Assembly: GCA_002633275.1 (NCBI GenBank)
Contig: NWBO01000151.1
Location: 62,001-126,000, forward strand
Length of the DNA: 64,000 bases
Direction of reading: 5' to 3'
Source: Bacteroidales bacterium Phil12
GTDB lineage: Bacteria > Bacteroidota > Bacteroidia > Bacteroidales > P3
The position numbers and the translations under genes are program-made. Shown piece by piece: positions 55,284 through 64,000 of this stretch. Positions within the stretch are counted from its first letter, which is position 1; each line of letters starts with the position of its first letter. Under the pieces are notes generated by a model that saw only the letters and a program-made list of their open reading frames with translations, was not told where the DNA came from and searched no databases.

Positions 55284-58193
55284 ATGAATAGAAAAACCAT
55301 CAAGGGGCTGCTGTTTTTAACACTCTTTATATTCACTTCGAGTGTTTTTGCCCAAAACTACAAAAAACAGACTTACAAGAATGACCCGATGAATGTCATT
55401 CATTACACGTTGAATAACGGTCTGCAAGTATATCTTTCCGTTAATAAAGACGAACCACGTATTCAGACTTACATTGCCGTTCGTGTAGGCAGCAAAAACG
55501 ACCCGAGCGAATCGACAGGTCTTTCCCATTATCTTGAACATCTATTGTTCAAAGGAACTACACATTTCGGAACTTTGGATTGGAACAAGGAACAAGAGCA
55601 ATTAAAGAAAATCGAAGCCTTGTATGAAGTCTATAACAAGACCACCGATGCCGCAAAACGCAAAGAGATATATCATCAAATAGATTCTGTTTCTTACGAA
55701 GCAAGTAAGTACGCCATACCTAACGAATATGACAAGATGATGTCCTTGATTGGGGCACAAAACACGAATGCTTTCACTTCAAACGATATGACTGTATATC
55801 AAGAAAACATTCCGTCAAACGAATTGGAACGTTGGTTGAAAATAGAAGGCGATAGATTTTCCAATCCTGTCTTTCGTTTATTCCATACCGAATTGGAAGC
55901 CGTTTATGAAGAGAAAAATATGAATATGGCTAACGACAGACGTACCGCTTACGAGAAACTAAACGAGGCTTTGTTCCCTAATCACCCTTATGGTACGCAG
56001 ACGACAATAGGAACGATAGAACATTTGAAAAATCCTTCGTTGTCTAACATCAATAAGCATTTCCGTAACTACTATGTGCCGAACAATTACTGTATTGCAA
56101 TGTCAGGTGATTTCGACCCGGACGAAGCAATAAAATTAATAGACAAATATTTCGGCAGCATCGAGCCTCGTTACATTCCTGACTTTTCTTACGTCAAGGA
56201 ATCTCCGATTGAGCAAGTAAAAGTTGTGGAAGTAAATGGCTTGGAGGCAGAGAATGTAACCATTGCTTTTAGAATGGATGAGGGTAACGGTTCAAGAGAT
56301 GTGCTTTTGGCAGAAATGACCGATGCTATTTTGATGAATGGTTCTTGCGGTATAATGGACGAAAACATAAATCAGAAACAACTTGCACAGTATGTTTATA
56401 GCGGTGTCAGTCCTTTGAATGATTATGCAAGTTTTCAGTTCGGTGGCGTCCCTAAACAAGGACAAAGTCTTGAAGATTTGAAAGACTTAATCCTTAAACA
56501 GATTGATATTTTGAAATCGGGCAATTGGGACGAAGAGTTGCTTAGAGCAGCAATCAACAACAAGAAACTTACAAATATGCAAGAATTGGAAAACAATGAA
56601 AGTCGCGCAATGAGTATGGCTATGGCGTATATTGAACACAGAAATTGGCAAGATGTTATAAACGAAACCGAAAATATGAGCAAGATTACCAAAGAAGAGA
56701 TTGTAAATTTTGCAAAACGCATCTTCGGCGACAATAATTATGTTGTAGTTTATAAACGTCAAGGTGAAAAACGCGATGTACAAAAAGTTGATAAGCCTGC
56801 AATAACTCCTGTTGTAATGAATCGTGATGTTGAAAGCAATTTCTTAAAGGATATCAAATCTATGAACGTTGAGCCAATCGAACCTGTATTTGTCGATTTT
56901 GACAGAGATATGCAAAAAGGTAAAGCCAACGGCAACGAAATCTTGTACGTTAAAAACGATATGAATGGCAGATTTCAACTTGTATTCCGTTACAACTACG
57001 GTTCGTTGTACGACAAAAAAGCCGGCATTACCAACAACTTCCTTTCCCAATTGGAATCAACCAACCGCACACTCGCACAAATCAATCGTGAAATGTATGA
57101 TATTGCATGCTCCTACTCTATTAACTTTGGTAGCAAGTATTCTATCGTAAATATATCGGGTCTTAGCGAGAATATGGATAAGGCTATATCTATCGTTGAG
57201 GATATTCTTAACAATCCTAAGATTTCCGACAACGCCGTTCAAAACTCCATCAACGATGTTTTGAAATCAAGACAAGACGCTAAATCAAGACAAAACACTA
57301 TCTTCTCCAAAATGATTAACTATGTCAATTACGGCAAAGACAATATTCAAAAACGTTTTGTTACCAACGAAGAAGTAAAACAAATCACTTCGCAAGACAT
57401 CGTCAATCAAATCAAAACAATGACTTCTCAACCTCAGCGTATCCTTTATTATGGCGATAAATCTTTATCCGAAATTGAAAAACACATTGCCGACAAACAC
57501 AGCGTTCATGCTGCAAAGAAAGCATTAAAGCCTTCCAAGGATTTGGATTTGCTTCCGACCAAAGGCAATAACGTTTATTTCGCTCATTACGATGCAAAGC
57601 AATCTCTTTGCAGACAATTGACGACTTCAACTGCTTTTGATTTGAAAATGACTCCTATTATATCTATTTATAATGAGTACTTCGGAGGTTCGATGAATAG
57701 TATAGTTTTCCAAGAAATAAGAGAGAAACGTTCTTTGGCTTATTCTGCTGCATCATATTATATCTCTGCAAACGAGAACGGTCATCACAATATGGTAATG
57801 ACCCATATAGGAACACAAAACGATAAACTCATAGATGCCTTGGCTGCATTCACAGATTTGTTGGATAATATGCCGATTTCTCAACAGAACTTCGATATAG
57901 CAAAACAATCTTTGGAAGCTGCATCTCGTACTTCTCGTACAAGAAATATGAGCATCATTAATTCTTATTTGAATTGTGAGGAATTAGGTTTGAAAAAATC
58001 GCCTGCACAAGACAATTACAATGCAATCAAAAAGCTGACTCTTAACGATGTTTTGAAATTCAATAAGAAATACATCAAAAATCAAAAGCGTAACGTTGTT
58101 GTTCTTGGCAACGAAAACGAAATTGATTTCAAAAATTTGGAGAAATACGGCAAAATAACCAAACTTTCTTTGGACGAAATCTTTGGCTACTAA
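55284..58193 (+). CDS. M16 family (pitrilysin-type) zinc peptidase, two-domain
   Basis: A 969-residue exported protease. The start at 55284 gives a clean signal peptide (ending TSSVFAQ); an upstream in-frame ATG would put array J in the coding region. The N-terminal M16 unit has the inverted zinc motif HYLEH (H82, E85, H86) and the distal Glu in ELEAVYEEKN (E209 or E210). Three more M16-type domains follow, with the second half (about 540-969) lacking a zinc site, as in other long M16 peptidases. It probably degrades peptides in the periplasm. It is monocistronic, with a terminator at 58245. Confidence 0.92.
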   Translation: MNRKTIKGLLFLTLFIFTSSVFAQNYKKQTYKNDPMNVIHYTLNNGLQVYLSVNKDEPRIQTYIAVRVGSKNDPSESTGLSHYLEHLLFKGTTHFGTLDWNKEQEQLKKIEALYEVYNKTTDAAKRKEIYHQIDSVSYEASKYAIPNEYDKMMSLIGAQNTNAFTSNDMTVYQENIPSNELERWLKIEGDRFSNPVFRLFHTELEAVYEEKNMNMANDRRTAYEKLNEALFPNHPYGTQTTIGTIEHLKNPSLSNINKHFRNYYVPNNYCIAMSGDFDPDEAIKLIDKYFGSIEPRYIPDFSYVKESPIEQVKVVEVNGLEAENVTIAFRMDEGNGSRDVLLAEMTDAILMNGSCGIMDENINQKQLAQYVYSGVSPLNDYASFQFGGVPKQGQSLEDLKDLILKQIDILKSGNWDEELLRAAINNKKLTNMQELENNESRAMSMAMAYIEHRNWQDVINETENMSKITKEEIVNFAKRIFGDNNYVVVYKRQGEKRDVQKVDKPAITPVVMNRDVESNFLKDIKSMNVEPIEPVFVDFDRDMQKGKANGNEILYVKNDMNGRFQLVFRYNYGSLYDKKAGITNNFLSQLESTNRTLAQINREMYDIACSYSINFGSKYSIVNISGLSENMDKAISIVEDILNNPKISDNAVQNSINDVLKSRQDAKSRQNTIFSKMINYVNYGKDNIQKRFVTNEEVKQITSQDIVNQIKTMTSQPQRILYYGDKSLSEIEKHIADKHSVHAAKKALKPSKDLDLLPTKGNNVYFAHYDAKQSLCRQLTTSTAFDLKMTPIISIYNEYFGGSMNSIVFQEIREKRSLAYSAASYYISANENGHHNMVMTHIGTQNDKLIDALAAFTDLLDNMPISQQNFDIAKQSLEAASRTSRTRNMSIINSYLNCEELGLKKSPAQDNYNAIKKLTLNDVLKFNKKYIKNQKRNVVVLGNENEIDFKNLEKYGKITKLSLDEIFGY

Positions 58194-58244
58194 CCGCTGT
58201 TTTAATTAACTTCAAACAAATCTTTTAAGATTTTACGACAAACA

Positions 58245-58276
58245 AAGCGGAGCAAGAATAAAAACTTGCTTCGCTT
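58245..58276 (+). terminator. Intrinsic terminator of the M16 gene
   Basis: AAGCGGAGCAAG / CTTGCTTCGCTT (one mismatch) with an 8-nt loop, followed by ATTTATTTG, 51 bp past the stop. Confidence 0.7.
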
Positions 58277-58353
58277 ATTTATTTGTATGTTTATACATCT
58301 GAATTTTTAATTTGTCAATATATAAAACATTTTCCACTCTATCCAAAAATTAT

Positions 58354-58521
58354 ATCACAAACCAATAAAATAGTGTTTAACATCATAAAAATAATCACTC
58401 ACACTATTTTGATAATGTGAGTGATTATTTTTATAGTTTCAAGTATTGTAAAAATATTTGCAGGCTTTATTAAAATGATTAGTAAAAACACTGTAATGTT
58501 TATTGGATTTATTAAGGTGGT
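58354..58521 (+). repeat. 21-bp phased intergenic array K (8 units)
   Basis: Eight consecutive 21-bp steps, the longest array here. The first four are clear (starting ATCACAAACCAAT, GTTTAACATCATA, CACTCACACTATT and GTGAGTGATTATT); the last four are increasingly degenerate (TTCAAGTATTGTA, TGCAGGCTTTATT, TAGTAAAAACACT, TATTGGATTTATT). Units 3 and 4 contain a hairpin, AATCACTCACA / TGTGAGTGATT. A 66-codon frame across it is explained by the repeat. 58522-58646 holds nothing recognisable. Confidence 0.8.
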
Positions 58522-58646
58522 TATTCGTACGGATTTTATCCGAATAAAAGGGCTTAAAAGTTTATTTGACAAAGAAATAATTGAAATAAATCGCTATATG
58601 GCAACAAAAAACAAGGAATAAGCATAGCGTTTAACGAAAATTTCAC

Positions 58647-58654
58647 TAACTTTG
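58647..58654 (+). promoter_or_regulatory. Candidate -7 box for the thioredoxin-like gene
   Basis: TAACTTTG followed by CC, 38 bp before the ATG at 58693. The -33 element is unclear. Confidence 0.45.
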
Positions 58655-58692
58655 CCACCGATTTCAATATCATAATAACAAATAAGATAACC

Positions 58693-60111
58693 ATGAAGTT
58701 TATCAAACACATAATATTGCCGCTGTTTTTATGCTTTTGTCAGTGCATCATCGCACAAAATGTAGTCATAGAGGTGAATTTCGACAAAAGTTTTGGCAAA
58801 GATAACAACTCTTCAATCAATAAAAACGTAGATATTTCGTACATCAACGACAGAGTTTCGTTACAAGAAGTTTCTGCACAAAGAATAGCGGTTGGCGAAG
58901 ATTTGAAAGCCGTTGGTCGCATCACTCTTGACGGAGAGAAAGAAACTATCGTAAAAGTCGGCTTGCGTGAGTTCCATTTTCTTGGCGTTCCGGGAAACAG
59001 TTACTCGATAAAAGTGCTGCCTTATGACGATTCTGCTTATAATTTCTCGTTAAAAGAAGTTTTACCTGTGGAGTTTTCGATGGAGAAGAACGATAATATA
59101 AACTTCCCTGTTGAAGATGTGGATACGATGTTAAACAATTTCATTGCCGATAATTACAGAATGCTGCTAATAAAAGATTCCGCAACGATAAGCAATCTAA
59201 ATAAGTTGGAGAAAAGTCTTACGGATAAATACGCAAGCAATCAATATATGGCAACGTATGTAAATTATGAGTTCGCATCGTTGAAATACGGCTTAACTAT
59301 CGGCTCGCAAAAGAAAATAAGAGAAGAATTGTTTGCTTCTTCGCCTATTCTTTACGACAATATCGGTTATATGGATTGCTTTAATACGGTATTTTCTCAT
59401 TATTTCTCGCAAGGATATAAGTTTATCAATCGAAACGATATTGAAAAGTATCTTGACGCCAACAACTACAATGGCTTTAATGACGCTTTGGGTCGCGACC
59501 CTGTGTTGGTCAATGAAGTGTTCAGGGAGTTGGTATTCTTGCAAGGAATGAAAGATGCTTATCTTGAAGGCGTGTTTGATAGAGAGCGTATATTGAAGAT
59601 GATTGAAAAGTTTGTTTCTATCACCAAATTCGAGAAGCATCAACAGATTGCAAAGAATTTATTGGAGTATCTTCCGACGCGAGATTTCTTTGGTAAGAAA
59701 ACAAAAGAGTTAATGGTTAAGGATATTGACGGAAACAAGGTCTCGATAAACAAGTTTATGGACAAACCTCTTGTTGTCGGTTTGATACAGTTGGATTGCA
59801 CGTCTTGTTTGAAAGAATTGGAGACCATACATTATTTCTATGATTCCATAAAAGATAATTGTAATATAGTTATTATAAGTATGGACAACTCTTTTGAGAA
59901 GATGTATAACTTTGTTAAAAACTCAAAAGCAGGCAGCAAATATAAGTTCCCGTTTGTTCATTTTGATTTCAATTGGGATATTGTAGAGCAATACCATTTA
60001 CATTTTTTGCCAAAGTTTATACTTATTAACCCCGACGGCACAATAAAACGCAATCCGTTTGATAATCCTTCAAGCGGCAGTTTGAAACAATTCTCAGATA
60101 AAAACAAATAA
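58693..60111 (+). CDS. Exported thioredoxin-like (TlpA/AhpC-type) protein
   Basis: A 472-residue exported protein with a signal peptide (ending LCFCQCIIAQ). The N-terminal two thirds are a mixed region with an early beta-rich part (AVGRITLDGEKETIVKVGLR) and a helical middle, the arrangement seen in Bacteroidota 'TlpA disulfide reductase' proteins. The C-terminal thioredoxin-like domain begins near residue 340, with active site CTSC (C369 and C372) in QLDCTSCLKEL and the cis-Pro loop near FLPKFILINPDG. It probably acts as a periplasmic thiol-disulfide reductase. It is first in an operon with the GT2 and S9 genes. Confidence 0.83.
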   Translation: MKFIKHIILPLFLCFCQCIIAQNVVIEVNFDKSFGKDNNSSINKNVDISYINDRVSLQEVSAQRIAVGEDLKAVGRITLDGEKETIVKVGLREFHFLGVPGNSYSIKVLPYDDSAYNFSLKEVLPVEFSMEKNDNINFPVEDVDTMLNNFIADNYRMLLIKDSATISNLNKLEKSLTDKYASNQYMATYVNYEFASLKYGLTIGSQKKIREELFASSPILYDNIGYMDCFNTVFSHYFSQGYKFINRNDIEKYLDANNYNGFNDALGRDPVLVNEVFRELVFLQGMKDAYLEGVFDRERILKMIEKFVSITKFEKHQQIAKNLLEYLPTRDFFGKKTKELMVKDIDGNKVSINKFMDKPLVVGLIQLDCTSCLKELETIHYFYDSIKDNCNIVIISMDNSFEKMYNFVKNSKAGSKYKFPFVHFDFNWDIVEQYHLHFLPKFILINPDGTIKRNPFDNPSSGSLKQFSDKNK

Positions 60112-60118
60112 AACAATT

Positions 60119-60844
60119 ATGTCTGATTCAATAGTAATCATACCTACGTATAATGAGAAAGAGAATATCGAAAACATCATTCGTTATACGTTCAAATTAA
60201 AGAAAGAATTTGATATTTTAGTTATTGACGACGGTTCTCCCGACGGCACGGCTGATATTGTCAAAAAACTTATGAACGAATTTCCAAAGCGTTTGATCTT
60301 GGAGCAAAGACAAGGAAAGTTAGGTTTAGGCACGGCTTATATTCACGGCTTTCGTTGGGCGTTGGACAGAGATTATCAATATGTTTTTGAAATGGACGCT
60401 GATTTCTCTCACCCGCCTAAGAAGTTAATAGATATGTATAACGCATGTTGCAACGACGGAGCAGATGTTGCGATTGGTTCAAGATACTTGGACGGCAAAA
60501 TATCGGTAGTAAATTGGCCTATTGGCAGAGTTCTTATGTCGTATTGTGCAAGTATGTACGTAAGGTTTGTTTTAGGCGTAAAGATTTGCGATGCAACGGC
60601 CGGCTTTGTTTGTTATACTCGCAGGGTGTTGGAGAAGATGGATTTCAACAAGATTGAATTTGTAGGCTACGCCTTTCAGATTGAAATGAAATACACCGCT
60701 TATCGCTTAGGCTTCAACATCAAAGAAGTGCCAATTGTCTTTACCGACAGAGTACTCGGACAAAGCAAGATGAGTATGAAGATATTCAAAGAAGCATTCT
60801 TTGGAGTTTTCAAACTTAAATTCAGAAATTGGAAAAATTATTAA
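60119..60844 (+). CDS. Polyprenol-phosphate mannosyltransferase-like GT2
   Basis: A 241-residue family 2 glycosyltransferase resembling dolichyl/polyprenol-phosphate mannose synthases. Motifs: VIIPTYNEKENIENIIRYTF at the N-terminus, LVIDDGSPDGTADIV with the nucleotide-binding Asp pair near residue 37, FEMDADFSHPP with the metal-binding DAD near 92, and the acceptor-side LGQSKMSMKIFKEA at 220-233. There is no C-terminal membrane segment, so it is the soluble, peripheral type. It likely loads mannose or another sugar on an undecaprenyl carrier. It starts 7 bp after the thioredoxin-like gene. Confidence 0.88.
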   Translation: MSDSIVIIPTYNEKENIENIIRYTFKLKKEFDILVIDDGSPDGTADIVKKLMNEFPKRLILEQRQGKLGLGTAYIHGFRWALDRDYQYVFEMDADFSHPPKKLIDMYNACCNDGADVAIGSRYLDGKISVVNWPIGRVLMSYCASMYVRFVLGVKICDATAGFVCYTRRVLEKMDFNKIEFVGYAFQIEMKYTAYRLGFNIKEVPIVFTDRVLGQSKMSMKIFKEAFFGVFKLKFRNWKNY

Positions 60845-60860
60845 AAACACAAATATCAAT

Positions 60861-62858
60861 ATGAAAAAGACAAACGTTTTTATATTATTATTGCTATCCG
60901 TAAGTTGCCTTTTTGCACAAAAGCACTTGGATATTGAACACCTAATGGACGGAACTTATAGCATAAAACTTAATGTTTATAGTCCGAGATTTGAAAGCAA
61001 CGACACTTATTCCTATTATGACAGCAAGCGTCAGAAACATATTGTCGATAAGAAAGGCAACGACAAGATTGTAACCGAACAAAAAAGCGAGCAAATCAAA
61101 GGTGCTCAGTACTTGGAGCAGGCAGGAAATGTCAAAGCCTACATCAAAAACAATAACCTATTTATCAACAACGGCACAGAAAAACAAATAACATTCGACG
61201 GCGACAGCCTTAACATTATCATCGGACAAAGCGTTCATAGAAACGAGTTCGGAATAAACAAGGGCTTGTTCTTCTCTGATAACGGAGAGTATTTGGCATA
61301 TTATCGTATGGATCAATCAATGGTTGAGGATTATCCTTTGGTTAATACAATGACACGACAAGCCAAAGTAACTCCGATAAAATACCCTATGGCGGGTATG
61401 AAGTCGCACGAAGTCGAAGTCTTTGTTTATAACACCGCAACTAACAAACAAGTAAAGTTACAAACACGCAAAGACAACTCCATCGAAGAGCGTGAAAACT
61501 ACTTAACCAATATTTGCTTCTCACCTAACGGCAAGACTGTCTATATTCAGAAACTTAACCGTAAGCAAAACCACATGTGGCTTGAAGCCTATAACTCTGA
61601 CAACGGTCAAAAGATACGCACGCTTTTTGAAGAAGTAAGCAACAAGTACGTTGAACCAGAGCATCCTTTAACATTCTTACCAAAAGACCAGAGCAAATTC
61701 CTTTATTTCTCCGAAAAAGACGGCTGGCAACACTTATATATATATGATACCTTGGGCAAAGAAATCAAACAATTGACCAAAGGAAACTGGATTGTTAGTG
61801 AAATAGCCGGCTTCAACGACAAAGGAACTATTTGCTACGTATATGCAACCAAGGATTCGCCACTTGAACGCAATTTCTACGCAATAGAATTGAAAAGCGG
61901 CAAGATGACAAGAATAACTCTTGACCACGGAACTCACAATGTTGCATTTAACCCAAGCGGCACTATGTTTATAGACTCTTATTCTTCAACCGATGTTGCT
62001 TATCGTATTGTTCTAAGAGACCGCAAAGGCAATATCATTAAAGAATTGGACAAAGCACAAGACCCGTTCGACAATATCGATAACAAACCAATAATAACAA
62101 TAGACTCCCTTATAGCAAAAGACGGCACGGTGTTATATACACGAATGATTAAGCCAAAAGACTTTAATCCAAACAAGAAATACCCTGTAATCGTCTATGT
62201 ATATGGCGGCCCGCACGCACAGTTAATCACCGATTATTGGACAGCAGGTGCAGGCAACTTCTTACCATATCTTGCAACGCAAGGTTACATCGTTTGGACA
62301 ATGGATTCAAGAGGCTCTGCCAATAGAGGCTATGAGTTCGAGAGCGCAATATGGCACAACTGCGGCACGAAAGAAATCGAAGACCAAATGTTAGGTATTG
62401 AGTATTTGAAATCCTTGCCTTATATCGACAGCGAACGTATTGGTGTCGATGGTTGGTCTTACGGCGGCTTTATGACATTGGGTATGACGTTGAGAAATCC
62501 TGGCGTATTCAAGGTTGCAACAGCCGGCGGCCCTGTCATTGATTGGAAATGGTACGAAGTTATGTACGGCGAACGCTATATGGGAACTATGCAAGACAAC
62601 CCGGAAGGTTACAAGAACGCTTCCATACTTTCTTATATAGACAATATGGCTGAGGGTACTCATATCCTTGTTATGCAAGGCTACCAAGACAACACCGTTG
62701 TGCCACAACATTCTTTGGAGTTTATACGCCTATGCGTTGAAAAGAAAAAACCGGTTGATTACTTTATGTACACCAACCACGAACACAATGTAAGGGGCAA
62801 AGACCGTGTAGAATTGTACAAAAAAATCTTTAACTACTACGAAGATTATTTGAAATAA
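60861..62858 (+). CDS. S9 family dipeptidyl peptidase (DPP IV-like)
   Basis: A 665-residue exported serine peptidase. The start at 60861 follows the GT2 stop by 16 bp and opens a signal peptide (ending SVSCLFAQ); an in-frame ATG at 60801 overlaps the GT2 gene. The N-terminal eight-bladed propeller contains FFSDNGEYLAYYRMDQSMVE, and the alpha/beta hydrolase domain has the complete triad: S533 in GWSYGGF, D610 in QDNTV and H642 in HEHNV. Enzymes of this type release X-Pro or X-Ala dipeptides in the periplasm, useful for asaccharolytic growth. Somewhat shorter than the usual 720 residues. Part of the operon with the two genes before. Confidence 0.9.
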   Translation: MKKTNVFILLLLSVSCLFAQKHLDIEHLMDGTYSIKLNVYSPRFESNDTYSYYDSKRQKHIVDKKGNDKIVTEQKSEQIKGAQYLEQAGNVKAYIKNNNLFINNGTEKQITFDGDSLNIIIGQSVHRNEFGINKGLFFSDNGEYLAYYRMDQSMVEDYPLVNTMTRQAKVTPIKYPMAGMKSHEVEVFVYNTATNKQVKLQTRKDNSIEERENYLTNICFSPNGKTVYIQKLNRKQNHMWLEAYNSDNGQKIRTLFEEVSNKYVEPEHPLTFLPKDQSKFLYFSEKDGWQHLYIYDTLGKEIKQLTKGNWIVSEIAGFNDKGTICYVYATKDSPLERNFYAIELKSGKMTRITLDHGTHNVAFNPSGTMFIDSYSSTDVAYRIVLRDRKGNIIKELDKAQDPFDNIDNKPIITIDSLIAKDGTVLYTRMIKPKDFNPNKKYPVIVYVYGGPHAQLITDYWTAGAGNFLPYLATQGYIVWTMDSRGSANRGYEFESAIWHNCGTKEIEDQMLGIEYLKSLPYIDSERIGVDGWSYGGFMTLGMTLRNPGVFKVATAGGPVIDWKWYEVMYGERYMGTMQDNPEGYKNASILSYIDNMAEGTHILVMQGYQDNTVVPQHSLEFIRLCVEKKKPVDYFMYTNHEHNVRGKDRVELYKKIFNYYEDYLK

Positions 62859-62895
62859 GCGTTTAACGACTTAAAATATAAACATTACGGCTTGA

Positions 62896-62953
62896 TTGCG
62901 GTGTTTGACGGTTTGAATTTCTTTTTTGGAAAACTTAACTTCAAACACCGCAA
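62896..62953 (+). promoter_or_regulatory. Long inverted repeat upstream of riboflavin synthase
   Basis: Perfect 13-bp arms TTGCGGTGTTTGA (62896-62908) and TCAAACACCGCAA (62941-62953), 32-nt loop. It lies between the S9 stop and the ribE start, 38 bp before the ATG. It is not followed by a T run. It may be a terminator for the upstream operon or a leader structure; no FMN-riboswitch signature was seen. Confidence 0.4.
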
Positions 62954-62991
62954 CGCCAAATAACAAAACAATTAACAAACAAAACAAACTT

Positions 62992-63603
62992 ATGTTCACA
63001 GGAATTATAGAAAAAACAGCCAAAGTCGTAAATATAGAACAAGAAGGCACAAATTTTCATTTTACATTGCAGTGCGATATAGCCAAAGATTTACATATTG
63101 ACCAAAGTTTCGCTCACGACGGCTGCTGCCTTACGGTTGTAAAGATTGATAAACAAAGCTCGACATACGTTGTTACGGCTATGAAAGAGACGATGATGCG
63201 AACCAATCTTGGCAAATGGCAAATTGGCGACGAAGTAAATGTGGAAAGAAGTATGCCACAAGACGGTCGTTTTGACGGACACATCGTTCAAGGCCACGTA
63301 GATACCACCGCCGTATGCACCAAAATCATAGACGAAAACGGCTCTTGGCGTTATTATTTCACCTACAACGATAGCGAGCGTGTGCAACCTACCGTTGAAA
63401 AAGGCAGTATCTGTGTCAATGGTGTGTCCTTAACCGTTGTCGATAGCCAAAACGATATGTTTTCCGTCTCAATCATACCTTACACCCAACAGCACACAAA
63501 TTTCCATAACTTCAAAGTGGGTACGACAGTCAATATCGAATTTGATGTTATCGGCAAATATATCGCTCGCTTGATGCAACAATATATGCCTATTAGCAAA
63601 TAA
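62992..63603 (+). CDS. ribE: Riboflavin synthase, alpha chain
   Basis: A 203-residue enzyme that dismutates two 6,7-dimethyl-8-ribityllumazine into riboflavin and a pyrimidine. The start at 62992 gives the invariant N-terminus MFTGIIEKTAKVV; a longer frame from TTG at 62926 is not used. Two tandem lumazine-binding beta-barrels are visible: the first contains FAHDGCCLTVV and the second, from about residue 98, begins GHIVQGHVDTTAVCTKI and has GSICVNGVSLTVV. The C-terminus carries the trimerisation helix (NIEFDVIGKYIARLMQQY). The other rib genes are not nearby in the window. Confidence 0.95.
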   Translation: MFTGIIEKTAKVVNIEQEGTNFHFTLQCDIAKDLHIDQSFAHDGCCLTVVKIDKQSSTYVVTAMKETMMRTNLGKWQIGDEVNVERSMPQDGRFDGHIVQGHVDTTAVCTKIIDENGSWRYYFTYNDSERVQPTVEKGSICVNGVSLTVVDSQNDMFSVSIIPYTQQHTNFHNFKVGTTVNIEFDVIGKYIARLMQQYMPISK

Positions 63604-63631
63604 CCCCACCGCCTAACACAACAACTTCTCG

Positions 63632-64000
63632 ATGGAAGAAATACAAGACAGATGCGTAACCGTTTTCGTTCAAACTCCTTATTTGAGCGACGAAGCATTG
63701 CAGGATTATATTTATGAACTTAATTTTTTGATTACAACTCTTGGTGCAATAAGCATCAAAAGTTTTTCTCAAAGACTGCCGCAGACGGATTCTCGTACAT
63801 ACGTTGGAAGCGGCAAGTTGCAAGAGATAAAAACATATATCGATGCCAACGATTTGCAATACGTGGTCTTTGATGACGAACTATCACCCGCACAACTGCG
63901 AAACATAGAGTCCGTTTTGCATTGCAATGTCCTTGATAGAACACAGGTGATACTTAATATCTTTGCTCTTCACGCCTCAACCGCACACTCCAAAGTCCAA
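63632..64000 (+). CDS. hflX: GTPase HflX, N-terminal part (runs off the window)
   Basis: The first 123 codons of a gene continuing beyond the window, beginning MEEIQDRCVTVFVQ. It shows the HflX N-terminal domain: a helix-rich DYIYELNFLITTLGA, then RTYVGSGKLQEIKTYIDAN and VVFDDELSPAQLRNIES, and NVLDRTQVILNIFALHASTA. HflX is a ribosome-associated GTPase that splits stalled 70S or 100S ribosomes; the G domain lies outside the window. It starts 28 bp after ribE and no promoter is seen between them. Confidence 0.93.
   Translation, partial: MEEIQDRCVTVFVQTPYLSDEALQDYIYELNFLITTLGAISIKSFSQRLPQTDSRTYVGSGKLQEIKTYIDANDLQYVVFDDELSPAQLRNIESVLHCNVLDRTQVILNIFALHASTAHSKVQ

Noticed and set aside
60801-60861. 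Earlier start of the S9 peptidase overlapping the GT2 gene
   Set aside because: The added 20 residues precede a complete signal peptide and do not fit the family; the later ATG is preferred.
62859-62991. FMN riboswitch upstream of ribE
   Set aside because: The conserved RFN-element blocks are not recognisable in this short spacer.

Overview
The window is a low-GC chromosomal segment of a Bacteroidota bacterium, most likely order Bacteroidales. The evidence is the gene content: a RicT/GldH/class A PBP cluster, recO next to porZ, proteins with type IX secretion (T9SS) C-terminal sorting domains, BspA-like leucine-rich repeats, a GH92 alpha-mannosidase, a DUF4831 protein, a FISUMP-domain protein and a methylmalonyl-CoA mutase small subunit. 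Promoters fit the Bacteroidetes pattern (TTTG or TTG, about 19-20 bp, TAnnTTTG) rather than sigma70 boxes. I cannot name the genus from the sequence.

Layout. 1-4.2 kb: RicT (5' end outside the window), GldH lipoprotein and a class A penicillin-binding protein on the plus strand, followed by a BspA-like LRR protein. 5.2-5.6 kb: a terminator, a MITE-like inverted-repeat element and a repeat array. 5.7-12.8 kb (minus): DUF4831 and WG-repeat exported proteins, the agmatine-to-putrescine pair aguA-aguB, an EamA permease and DNA polymerase IV. 13.1-25.0 kb (minus): one giant 3963-residue T9SS adhesin-like protein. 25.3-31.5 kb (plus): a small exported protein, nitroreductase, alpha/beta hydrolase, an in-frame MATE transporter-M23 peptidase fusion, tRNA-Lys and a cupin. 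31.6-34.8 kb: an exported repeat-rich protein, then a gene-poor kilobase with gene debris and a striking palindromic element. 34.9-37.7 kb (minus): pyrI and pyrB behind a possible attenuator leader, a TPR lipoprotein and tRNA-Pro. 37.8-46.3 kb (minus): recO, porZ, prfA, a FISUMP protein, an outer-membrane-like protein and mutA. 46.8-54.9 kb (minus): GH92 mannosidase, a second palindromic element, TPR protein, Sua5-like protein, TPR protein, trmB and tsaB. 55.3-64.0 kb (plus): M16 protease, thioredoxin-like protein, polyprenol-phosphate mannosyltransferase-like GT2, S9 dipeptidyl peptidase, riboflavin synthase and the start of HflX.

Functional themes are cell-envelope and T9SS biology (GldH, PorZ, the giant cargo protein), envelope proteases, polyamine and pyrimidine synthesis, tRNA modification (TsaB, Sua5-like, TrmB) and several TPR scaffolds.

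The most unusual feature is in the spacers. Eleven intergenic regions carry tandem arrays of degenerate units with an exact 21-bp period (52 units counted by eye), built from a shared vocabulary of short words (GTTWAACA, CACTCACA, GTGAGTGA, TCACACA) separated by A/T-rich spacers. Two further spacers (34.39-34.56 kb and 49.90-50.13 kb) hold elements with unrelated sequence but the same plan: 21-bp phased units, an inverted-repeat arm, three GTAC-centred palindromes 22-23 bp apart, the opposite arm, and phased units again. Twenty-one bp is two helical turns, so the words would lie on one face of the DNA. I know of no named repeat family with this description.
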